Shown piece by piece: positions 35,271 to 44,706 of a DNA stretch of 64,000 bases; the first letter of the stretch is position 1; each line of letters opens with the position of its first letter. This DNA is from Thermomucor indicae-seudaticae (taxonomy: Eukaryota; Mucoromycota; Mucoromycetes; Mucorales; Lichtheimiaceae). The stretch spans positions 107,141 through 171,140 of the forward strand of contig JSYX01000004.1 in NCBI GenBank assembly GCA_000787465.1, given 5' to 3'. The position numbers and the translations under genes were made by a program. Below the pieces are notes generated by a model. It did no database searches. It had not been told where the DNA came from and saw nothing but the letters and a program-made list of their open reading frames with translations.

Positions 35271-38200
35271 ATGGGCGTACAAGGTTTGCATTTCTTCGCA
35301 AGAAAAGCCGAGGCATACCAAGACGATGTGCCACTTCTCGAAAAGCTAAAAGAAGAGCGGGTGGATCATGTGTTGCTGGACGTCTGTTGCGTTTTTTTCT
35401 GGTTGTTGCAATCGGTAGTCGGGGAAAGGCTCTTAGTGAGCCATCTTCTCTTTGACAAAGGTTTCTATCGGATTACACTGTTAGCATGCAATTGGTGCTG
35501 ACTATCTTTTCCTTGTGTAAGGTCAAATGTCTGCAGAGGAACTGGAGAGCACAGAAATAGAGCTTGTTCGGGCTTTTGTTTCAGAAATGGTGAGGTTGTG
35601 CAATCCTTTGACAACAAATGGAGAACGAGAGGTGTGGTTCGTCTTTGATTCCACAATACCGTTGCCAGCAAAAGCACCTTCGCATGCGAAGAGAACTGCA
35701 AAATCCAACTGGGCGTATAACGTAGAAAAAAAATTATGGTCAAGGCCAAATGCGGCCCATAACGAGCCGATACTTCAAAAGATCAAAAAACAAGCAAATG
35801 ACTGGATTCGGTTTACACCGAGTATCAAGGAGAAGGCAGTGAACGAGCTTAGCAAGCTAGGCTGTCGATATATTATGTCAGCTTACGAAGCTGACCCGCA
35901 AATCATGTACATGGCACACATCTACTCCAGTCAGGTCGCCGTAATATCAAGAAACGGGGACTTGATGATCTATCAAGGTGCCTTGGATTGTTTGGTAAGT
36001 AGGTCAGATTGTCGCAAATATTTCGCTTTGACATTGATCAAGAGTACAGCGCGTTATGAGTGTTGATTGGCGAGGTCCTCAACTTTTCGTCCGAACAACC
36101 TGCAAGAGAAGACTACTAGAGAAATTGCACCTGAAGAAGAAAAATGAAGAGAGCTTCCTTCAGTTACTGCAGACTTCGAAAGATCATGTTTTAGGGAACT
36201 CGAAAATTGTTAATAAGATGCTGTAATATCAGGCTGAGAGGCGCTTGGCAGTCATCGCTTCTATGGCAGGCAATGATTACGCTAGGAACGTCCGAGGGCA
36301 ATCTTTTGGTAGAATTTCGAAGTTGCTTCTTTCCCTGGAGAGCAAGTTTGATGACGCAAAGCCTGAAGTTTTGATGGAACAGGTAAGACTTTTTCTTTAA
36401 GACTACGTATGGCAGCTTAAAGGTCCATATGTTAGATCCTCGAAAAAATGGAACCTAAGGCCGCATTTTTTGAAGCCGAACGGTTTGCGATCGCACTGCA
36501 TCAGTACTATGCTCCCATGATCAAAACGAGTGACGAGATTTGCATGCGTTGGCTTTGTCTGGATCTTGCTTTAAGCGAAAGCGTACTTTGCAAAGTTGAC
36601 GGCGTTTATGAGAAAAAGAAAAGCAAGGTTACAAGATCAAGCGACTTGAGGCCTGAGTTATTGCCCGTCCCGATGCGGGACTTGCCAGTGTCGATTATGC
36701 AACGAACTAAAGTAGCAGAAGAACCGATTAGTGAACGTAAATCGCGGAAAAACGCGGGTAACAGCAAGCGCGACGCATGCAAGGCTTCAGATCCAATCAT
36801 CAAGCCAAGGAAGTATGCTGACAAAACTAGAATGCTTCCAATTGGACCAAATGCATCACTGGAGAAGGTACACCCGATGAGCCGCAAGATCATCACTCTA
36901 CAATATGGTCTCTATTCGTCTGTGCTTTCAGCGGTTTACGCGCGTAACTCATCTAACAATGGGAATGCCATTGAGGAAGCGGGACGGATCTACCAAGTGA
37001 TCCGATAAGAAGTAGCTGACATGTCTCGTGTTAAGACCGCTGCGCTTCAGATAGCGATGTTAGCACTGCATTCACTTGCTGGCGAATATTCAATCAACCT
37101 CCGCAAGCATGTGGCATCCAACTTCTTCAATGCAACTCGCACCGCAGCTGTAACCGAGACTATCGACATACACAACTCGACTAGAAACGTTGACCAGGAG
37201 AATCATGTGCCTTCTGTATCTTGTGCGATGAAAACTTGGCATTGGATCATCAATATGGTCCTGGATTATCGCAGCGCTAGATATGACAAGTTGAATCGTC
37301 TGCCTGACGCGGAATACTCCAAAGAGTGCCCAGAGTTGACAGCCGAAGGACTGATTGATAACCCAAACTCATTGACTGCGTTTCCAAATGATTGATCCAT
37401 CAAGCCATTGGTGGTGTTCATGGCAGCTGATCCGAAACTGCGTAACATATTGTTAAAGGCACGACATCTTTTTTTCGAAGGATTTGCAGATCGCTGGGAC
37501 AAGATGCCCCAATATCCTAGCTCCAGTAATCGTAGTATAATGGTTCAAGATCTCGCCCGTGAGTTGGATTCGATGTTCAGGGCTTGTATAATTCATAATT
37601 TTGTGGGTGCAGCCACGGACTACTTTAGCAATCGTATGACCCGTACTTTCGGCGATTGGCTTTCTAGTCACGCCGTCAAGTCTCTTGCTTCGTTTATATG
37701 TACGTCCGTGTTCCACTTGCCAATGGATTCAAGCAACAACATCATGGATAATGTCGAAAACCTAGCGGCCACGGCTGATAGTATATCAGACATGCCCCAC
37801 GAGGCTCAAGAGCAGATCCATAACTTAATCTTGACCGAACGAAAGGGTCTGGAACAAGCTTGCGATGCGAGAATAGTCTCTCGCGCACCGAACGAAGTTC
37901 TTGAAAGGGACAAAGTCGACCTGTATGACTGTATCGGTGTTAGTCGTACAGATGGAGAAGGAGCGGCGCCCATGCAAACACCGATGCTGATCCTTATGAT
38001 GTTGTATATGCTACATGAAGAGCCTGACTGTCGTATCTTATTATGCCCACAATCTTCAGGAGGCGGATTTATTACGTTCTCTGACCGATACTTGACCACG
38101 TTGCTATCCACACAAGGCGTTTCCACAACAGATCATCGGCATGCCATCGAACATGTCTTCGATATCGGAAATATGGCAACAGTCCAGAAGGATCGAAATA

Positions 38201-39270
38201 TAAATCTTAAAAAACGACACTATTATTGGAAACTTAGAAAGCTGATACCGAATAGCACCGATGAAGCACGATATACTATATCACAGCAATTCAAAAACGA
38301 TGGAACTCGATTGTCTTTATCATACGTCGACTGACTACAAAAGAAACAACCGAAGTCGTCGTCCTCGCTACCAGAAGTGTCCAGGATAGCGCAAACACAC
38401 GCAAATCGTGTGAGCAGTGTCGCAGGTTTTGATTTTGGGGAAGTCTGTCCAGTAGCCGTACTTTACTCAAGCCAGCGCAGCGAGGATAAGCGAGGAGAGC
38501 ATGCAGGGGCACAGTTGATTGTCAAGCGGAACCGGCTTTACGGACGTTTATTCATAAATCGGAGGTGGCGAGAAGATCGATATCAGAGAGCGGAGGCGAT
38601 CAAAGACGCGTTGGTAAGGCTCTCTTGCGGATCGAAACACGGCAATCTAACTAGCTTTTTGGGATATCTGAGAGCATCGCAAGATGCAAGCATCGGTGGG
38701 TGTACAACTTTCTGGTCCTGCCCTGCAGTGAGAAGACGCGCTTGGGATACCTCGCGCTCTATGAGGTCCGCCGTGGACAGTATTACAAACGGTATCATGA
38801 AGGATGTGGAGAAGTTCCAAGGGCCCAAACCTGCCTTGCCAGCATTGCTCGCATTCGGTACAGATGGGTTCTCTCGAGAGAATCCGAAAGAGGCGTTACC
38901 AGCAATGGACCGCAAACTTGAAAGGTCACTTAGGTTTGCTGCCCAGAAAGCGGGGCATCATGTCTGCAGAGTGGATGAATACAAAACAAGCCATATATGC
39001 CCGAAGTGTCTGACTACCAATGCTGTCGTCATCAAAACCGATCATCTGAAGCGGAAGCCATGGGGCACATATTTTGCTAGTAAGCCAAGGCATCTTGACA
39101 GACAAAGAAGACAAAAAGTATTACGTGTACTCGTTTGCCCCGACTGCAAAACTATGTACCATCGAGATGGGATGGCCACGCAAAATATCTGGACCATTGC
39201 TGACTCTATATCACGGGATGCGCCCAGTGTGCTTCATACGACCGGACCCTCAAACCACGACGGCCAATAA
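35271..39270 (+). pseudogene. Composite XPG/FEN-like nuclease plus Fanzor (TnpB-like) RuvC nuclease, four in-frame stops
   Basis: Exons 35271-35460, 35522-35994, 36050-36382 and 36436-39270 join in one frame of about 1276 codons. The N-terminal third is XPG/FEN-like: MGVQGLHFFARK, Asp37 (VLLDVCC), Asp106 (WFVFDST), Glu186/Asp188 (SAYEADPQ), Asn208/Asp210 (ISRNGDLMIY) and an H3TH-like AGNDYARNVRG with Asp297. A basic linker (about codons 400-470) leads into a Fanzor-like region. Its RuvC-I is GFDFGEVCPVAVLY (Asp998) and the RuvC-II area is AFGTDGFSREN. A DEYKTSHICPKC segment follows (Glu1180 may be the relocated catalytic Glu known in Fanzors), then CPDC (1233-1236) and YHRDGMATQNI (Asp1243, RuvC-III). 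Stops interrupt at codons 280 (TAA 36224), 523 (TAA 37006), 652 (TGA 37393) and 965 (TGA 38332); the frame never shifts. Each stop is one C-to-T step from CAA or CGA. Fanzors are RNA-guided eukaryotic nucleases carried by mobile elements. Confidence 0.75.
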
Positions 39271-39547
39271 AAAAAAGAAAAACGTCAAAAGAAGGCGTTT
39301 GGTAAGTATATCATTTGCTGTTCCATTCGCTAGTATTTACATCTATCCACAAACGTAGCGACATTAAACCCGGTGGCTGCCCAGTAAGGGCTTATGGTAA
39401 GCAATTATTACCGTACATGTAGTCAGTAATTTTTCTAAGCATCAATCATTAAGTCTTAACGACTGGTAAGAAAGCAATCACATCATCAAGAGAGACACGC
39501 TGTACTAAATGATGCACAGTAAGGGATATAGCAAGTAGTACAAAAAG
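39271..39547. other. 3' flank of the Fanzor gene: possible guide-RNA region
   Basis: This is the only non-coding sequence between the Fanzor stop and the convergent F-box gene. It contains repeat copy B. In known Fanzor/TnpB elements the guide RNA comes from the 3' end of the gene and the element's right end, so this is the natural place to look. That is inference. Confidence 0.4.
39372..39517 (+). repeat. Direct repeat, copy B (about 147 bp), candidate guide-RNA scaffold
   Basis: It is the same repeat as 33436-33583. It starts about 100 bp after the Fanzor stop. It can form GCCC-AGTAA-GGGC and GGTAA-GCAATTA-TTACC hairpins. The second hairpin is lost in copy A through C/T changes. Confidence 0.9.
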
Positions 39548-41482
39548 CTAGCTAGAAGTGAGAATTCTCGTTTCGTTCAAATATAGTTGTTCGACGGAGG
39601 CGCACTTCAGAGTAAAACAAGGTTCGCTCCTGTAACCGGCATTGTTCACTATAGCCTTGTAGTTCGTGGCACGCTCCTGACTCTGCCGTAATTTCCGACG
39701 TTTTTGAGTACGTTCCACAGAATGCCTTGAGATACTCCTCGCTTCCCATGTTTTGCTGTCGATTTCAAGCAGTCGTGGCCTTTTCGGTCTTCGGAGGTCC
39801 CTCTTTTCAGGCATTGGAGGTAGATCAACTGCATGGAAATAGCGGGTTTGCCCGTTCCGGTCGTCATCAATTTCAGTCTGGAAAAAATGAACATAGGTTC
39901 TCACTCTGCCTATGTACTTGGGAAACTTGATATCTACTGAGCGAAAGCGATGATTCGGCACGCAGAGATAGATCAACTTGTTGGTGAACTTTAGCCACTT
40001 GCAGTTATGCAGTCGCAAATGACATAGATTAGGGCAACGAGAAATGAACTTGTCGAGACGTTCAGTTTCAGTCAAGTGCACCCTTTCCAAGTGCAACGTA
40101 TGCAATGACTTTGATATGCAGCTATTGTCTTCTCGATGAGGAAAGTGCAGAGTCAGGTCGATAATTTTCAGTTCTTGTAATCGTGGTAGGTTAGATAAAA
40201 GCTCTTCCAGAGAAAATCCGTCGTCCATTAAAGTAGGATTCTTTCGAATCTCCAGACTAGTCAAATTCTCCAATAATCCTAACGACGTATACGTTTGTTC
40301 GGCTATCGATGTGCCCGAGTGGAAAAAGGCATCCACGTGGGTTACTGTTTTGCTCACAGACTCGCATATTGTCCGCAACGACGTGGCCGCAGAAACGCAT
40401 AAAGTGCTAAATGCAAGATGTCGAAGGCTCGTAAGGGGACCTAGCAGATCCGCATATGTAGAGGGCGTTATAGGGAGATCGAAAAGACCTATCTTTGTCA
40501 AACGCTTGCAACGCCGGGAGAAACGCTGGCAAGCCGCACGCTCTCTCTCTACAAAGCCAGGTCGCCGACTGACAAGGCATGGCGCCGAGGAAACGAGTGT
40601 AAGACACTCCAATTCAGGATACTTTGCTCCAATGAAGTCAAACCAAAATGCGTATCTAGACATTCCGCAATTGAAGTCTAAAGCAAGATAACGTAATGAT
40701 GGTGACCAGTCGTCGTTGTTTATCATAAGGGTCTCGTCGTCACTGTCGTTGACGATATTGCCGTCGATTGCAGCAGTGGATAACGTCTGGCCCCTGATTG
40801 TCAGAGAGTTTAGTTGGGGACAAAACTGATGAATCTCCTTCAAATCTTGCGGTGTCAGAGTATCGAGTACATCGTACAGAGATAAATCGCGAAGCGATGG
40901 AGTCAACGCTAAAGTTTGCTTCAGTTGTTCCATCGTTTTCATGGTTGTAGAAACACCATTCTCGAAGCTCTCCAAAACCAACCGCGTGAGCTTTGAAGCG
41001 TCTAGCCGGGATAGCAAAGGTACAGGGCTCCAAAAATATCGCGCGCGAGTACCGTCCTTTCGATCTGGAACTCCCTGTTTAGTCAACCAACGAAATCGTA
41101 CATTTGTAAGGTTTGGGCATAGCCGACGCAAGTCCGTCATTTGCTTATGCATCAGTATCCCATCGTGGATCGTAACGTCCTCCAAGTAGACGCCCAGCGG
41201 CTGCTTGGTAGAAGATGACTGTTTAAGAGTTGTGAAGAAATCGATGAAGTCCTGGCGTCTCCCCAATTGCTGCCCGTTCAAATGGCTGAAGAGGTCCACC
41301 CTTTGGTAGAAAAACTGACAAAAGACTGTATACCAAGTACGGCATACAAACAGGCAATGGTAAATGTCACTGCGATCAAGGTAGACAAGGATAAGCTGCA
41401 AAATTTCCAGTGGCAGCAATTGTACACTCATGATTGGGGAAGAAAAAGGAACAAACGCGTCAACCCATGCAGACTGCGCCAT
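39548..41482 (-). CDS. F-box protein with leucine-rich repeats
   Basis: This is a single-exon protein of up to 644 residues. An F-box lies near the N-terminus: VQLLPLEILQLILVYLDRSD followed by IYHCLFVCRTWYTVFCQFFY, which would bind Skp1 in an SCF ubiquitin ligase. The rest consists of irregular leucine-rich repeats, for example LRDLSLYDVLDTL, LRHLAFSTLCVSA, LTSLEIRKNPTLMDDGF and LQELKIIDLTLHF. The C-terminal 80 residues are basic (RRPKRPRLLEIDS). The start could be 41482 or the in-frame Met before SVQLLPLEILQ. F-box/LRR proteins are a large, fast-evolving family in Mucoromycota; the substrate cannot be predicted. It is convergent with the Fanzor locus. Confidence 0.85.
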   Translation of the reverse strand: MAQSAWVDAFVPFSSPIMSVQLLPLEILQLILVYLDRSDIYHCLFVCRTWYTVFCQFFYQRVDLFSHLNGQQLGRRQDFIDFFTTLKQSSSTKQPLGVYLEDVTIHDGILMHKQMTDLRRLCPNLTNVRFRWLTKQGVPDRKDGTRARYFWSPVPLLSRLDASKLTRLVLESFENGVSTTMKTMEQLKQTLALTPSLRDLSLYDVLDTLTPQDLKEIHQFCPQLNSLTIRGQTLSTAAIDGNIVNDSDDETLMINNDDWSPSLRYLALDFNCGMSRYAFWFDFIGAKYPELECLTLVSSAPCLVSRRPGFVERERAACQRFSRRCKRLTKIGLFDLPITPSTYADLLGPLTSLRHLAFSTLCVSAATSLRTICESVSKTVTHVDAFFHSGTSIAEQTYTSLGLLENLTSLEIRKNPTLMDDGFSLEELLSNLPRLQELKIIDLTLHFPHREDNSCISKSLHTLHLERVHLTETERLDKFISRCPNLCHLRLHNCKWLKFTNKLIYLCVPNHRFRSVDIKFPKYIGRVRTYVHFFQTEIDDDRNGQTRYFHAVDLPPMPEKRDLRRPKRPRLLEIDSKTWEARSISRHSVERTQKRRKLRQSQERATNYKAIVNNAGYRSEPCFTLKCASVEQLYLNETRILTSS

Positions 41483-42136
41483 GTTATAGCATCAGCGGAA
41501 TATGGTATTTTGTTATGCTGTGAGACCTGGAACCCTTTTAACTCAAAATCTTGCCGTTTACTTCGCTCGATTAGCCTTTATCCGTCTAATGTCTTTTGTT
41601 GCCCTGGATGATCTTAAATATAGACATTGCTCAGCAGCTGTCATTGCAAATACAGTTTACTATGATTTACTACTATTGGAAGGGCCATACATATATCAGA
41701 ATGGATTACTTCGATAGATATGCTGAAAAAACTTTCGCTCCTGGTAGCATTAGGTTGGCCGTGTGGATAATAAGCCAACTTACATAAGACTGCTTCTAGG
41801 GTACAGTACATATATCGTATAGCTGAATACCGTGGCAATCCAGTGTTGGCTTATACAGAGCGTAAATGCACAAGTTATCTCTGGTAGCTGGCCAGACCGG
41901 CTCAAAGTATTCGCCTGACAACTTGTTACACTCATTCGAACTCCAAGTCTTCATGACCATGGACTCCTCCAGCCGCTACAATGGCAACAAGTTTTCCTGG
42001 GACTTCCTGAAGGTCTTTAACGCTCAGCAACAGAGAAAGGTCCGAGCAAATGGGTTATGTAACGATCTTGTATTGATTTGCGCCACTACAGTACAGTATA
42101 CTTCTCTGGACAAGCTGATTTATACATTTTACGATT
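41483..42136. other. Spacer between F-box and STN1 genes
   Basis: A 115-codon plus-strand frame (41866-42213) reads NKFSWDFLKVFNAQQQRKVR in part but matches nothing and overlaps the STN1 3' end. It may be a relic. No RNA gene was seen. Confidence 0.4.
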
Positions 42137-43451
42137 TTAGAGCGCGGTACCAGAGCACATCCTTCTTTGGTTTTGATCCTGCTGACGACGTATTCTATGA
42201 ATATTCCACCTGAAGCCGGACAGAATGTTATTAGACTTTGACTTCTCTGATTCGTAAACAGCCCTACCATACTCGTCTGGCAGATCATCCACCGCTTCTT
42301 GAATAATTTGGAGAATCAGTTTCTCAAGTTTTTCTTCTTTCACTACCATATACAATCCATTTGCCTCCTCCTTCTCCAGCAGGTCTCCGGATTTCACAAG
42401 AGCCGTGGTGGATTCAGCAAAGAAGTTTGTTATCTGTTTAGAGTCAGGGTTTACAATATTGTGCTTGACATGAAACTCAGCATCATTTTGCTCTAATTGT
42501 AAAAGAATATGATCATATTACCTCTTTCTCCAATACGCGACGAGCGAGCCATTCCAACGGTTTATATTCACGCGCCATTGTATATGAGAACTCAGTGTCC
42601 GGCGATGTCTGGTGAAGATAAGATAGTAAAGCTTTCCTGAACATTTCATCATTCACAGCTTCTCCAGCTTCCGCAAGTTGGATATACTACACATGATCAG
42701 CTTGCTTATGATCTGTAATCCAAAGAGGGACTTCGTACCTGAGCACACGTTAATGCCTGCACTTCCGATTTATACTCCTCCTCTTGTTTGAGTGCTTGTG
42801 CGATCGCATCCTGATGCTCATATAATTCGTCTGGAACTCGGAACTTTTCCTTGTAAACCGTCTTCACCAGAGTCATGGCTTGCAGCTTATGTAGTAATTC
42901 ATCATTTGGGTCGTCAACAACGTCTAGCGTACTATGTCAAAACAAAGGGCATTCGCAGCTAAAATTAAAAGATTTTACCTAAACGCTGAACAACCAACTG
43001 TCGAATACCTTCATAGTCTCCTATACGGCCCCGAGCACGGACCAACGTACCCAAAGGCGTTAGCTTCTCCGTATAGGCTGCGGTTTTGAACTTGATACAC
43101 AACAGGGTTCCAGTTGAATCGTCCACTGGGATTGCCGTTCAGGGATGTCAACTTTATGTTCAGGGATGTCAAATACGGACTTACAGGTGTACTCTACAAC
43201 TGTGCGATTCTGGCTAATGGCAACAACAATTCCAAAAACTTCAGCGTTTCGGACGAGGCGACTGTTTAGATTGTACAGATCTATTCACTCGATTCATGAA
43301 CAAAAAGCGATCAAACAAAGCGACGTGGATTACTATCAATACCATTCTTGGATGCCAATGGTCGCAAATGTAGAACGTCAGCAATGAGTAACTTTACATG
43401 GGTAGTGAAGAGCGGATCAAGTCCAGAAAAGAGGAAAGGGTTTTCCTCCAT
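42137..43451 (-). CDS. STN1: CST complex subunit STN1 homologue (telomere capping)
   Basis: STN1 binds single-stranded telomeric DNA through an OB fold, with TEN1 and CTC1/Cdc13, and recruits DNA polymerase alpha. The start at 43451 reads MEENPFLFSGLDPLFTTHVK then LLIADVLHLRPLASKN. Spliced exons give DLYNLNSRLVRNAEVFGIVV, AISQNRTVVEYTLDDSTGT, LLCIKFKTAAYTEKLTPLG and LVRARGRIGDYEGIRQLVVQ, a classic STN1 OB fold with the DDSTG turn. Later exons contain KEKFRVPDELYEHQDAIAQ, ALLSYLHQTSPDTEFSYTMA, and a winged-helix-like region with KLEKLILQIIQEAVDDLPDE. About six short introns are needed. The exact C-terminal exon (stop at 42137 in the frame used) is uncertain. There is no frame damage. Fungal STN1 genes are often missed because of fast evolution. 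Confidence 0.8.
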
Positions 43452-43579
43452 ACGCGTTTATTCCCTACTCAATGCGTCCCCGCCCAGACGTGGATTGCAA
43501 AATTATTCAAAAAATCCGCAGGTACAACGGCAGTGTTCGCAAGAAACGAATGAAAGACTCACGGGCTAAACACTGTTTC

Positions 43580-44172
43580 TCTTCTCGTGCGCGCCATATG
43601 CCTGGAACAGCGTAAGAGAGCTCACTATTCAAGACTGATACCAGATACTTCAAGAATTTGCATAGTACGGTCTGGCGTGAAGCCGACCAGGCTAACCGTT
43701 CTGACTGTCAATGCAACATTCAACAGCAACTGCTTGTCTATAATGGTTCGGTGTATAATCCTTCGTGGAGATTCGTAGTCTAGTTAGTATCTCTGGATCA
43801 AAGGGACTGACAGCAGTCGATTTTCTGGATCAAATCTATAACCGTCAGCTGTACGCGCTTGTCACAAACAATTAGTCAGGTAGCACTCATAGAAGATGGT
43901 ATCCAGTACACAGAAGCAGTGCTCCAGACAGATTGACACGCCTTGGGGGGCAGTCACCGGAGCTTAATCCGATCAAGAATATTCCGGAAGATCATGAACG
44001 GAGCTGTGAAGAGGCAGAGCTACGACGAAAGAGCACCGAGGATACTAAGAGATGTATGCAAAGAGCCTGGGATTCCCTTTATTCGATAAAACTTGACAAG
44101 TTCATAGACTCGATGCTAGAGCACATTGCAGACGCAATTAAGAGTGGCTGTGGAAGTACTACACGGTAAACT
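43580..44172 (+). mobile_element. Tc1/mariner transposase relic
   Basis: In shifting plus-strand frames one can read a first-block region and GLTAVDFLDQIYNRQLYALV near 43,810. After that comes QSPELNPIKNIPEDHERSCE (third catalytic block) with SIKLDKFIDSMLEHIADAIK, the usual C-terminus, ending GGSTTR-like. Stops (near 43,780 and 43,875) and frameshifts make it dead. It sits in the space between STN1 and the LPA1-like gene, about 130 bp upstream of the STN1 start. Confidence 0.8.
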
Positions 44173-44706
44173 CCCGCGAATACGGTGTGATTTGCAGTAT
44201 CAAATACAGCCATGTTTTACAAATCGATGGAAACCTCTTGATGCGTATCGCTTAAAAATTCGAGACCGGGATAGCCTTAAATTTGGAACAAAGGGTTCAA
44301 TAAAGTTCGAACGGGTTTTTCTCATAACTTCAGACAAAACTCTGCACAATAAAAAGACGTGGAATCCTGAAAGGATCAACCCATAACTAAAAATTCAGCA
44401 AGTATCGAAAACTCTGGACCAACTGGAGAAAACAGACAAAAATCAAACCTCCGTATCAACCTAAATCATGTTGCCGCTTTTGGTACGGACAAGCAATAAT
44501 GGACAGACAGTACAGAGAAGCTGCACCCAATATCACTTACAGCTTATCCTGTCCTTTGTTGGCGTTAAGCATTCGCACATACAGAGGATCTTGGGTAGGA
44601 TTGCGGCGATGAGCCGTGAACAACTCTGCTGCTGACATAACTCTAAAACGATGACAAAGAGAATTTAACAAAAGACTCATTACCCTCAAGGAAAGGTGAT
44701 CGCGCC
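44173..44706. other. Spacer, possibly containing the N-terminal exon of the LPA1-like gene
   Basis: Family members have an N-terminal domain before the P-loop, which I could not assemble here. A minus-strand segment (44537-44660) includes VMSAAELFTAHRRNPTQDPL and looks protein-like, but has no partner exons that I can trust. Confidence 0.35.

Noticed and set aside
35271..39270. Reassigned stop codons as the explanation of the in-frame stops
   Set aside because: Neighbouring intact genes end normally at TAA, TAG and TGA, so a genome-wide code change is not supported.
33436..39517. Repeats as LTRs of a retrotransposon
   Set aside because: They are only about 148 bp, with no TG...CA ends, primer-binding site or reverse-transcriptase/integrase domains between them apart from an unrelated LINE tail.
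41866..42213. 115-codon plus-strand frame as a gene
   Set aside because: It matches no family and overlaps the STN1 3' end; it may be a relic but is not supported.
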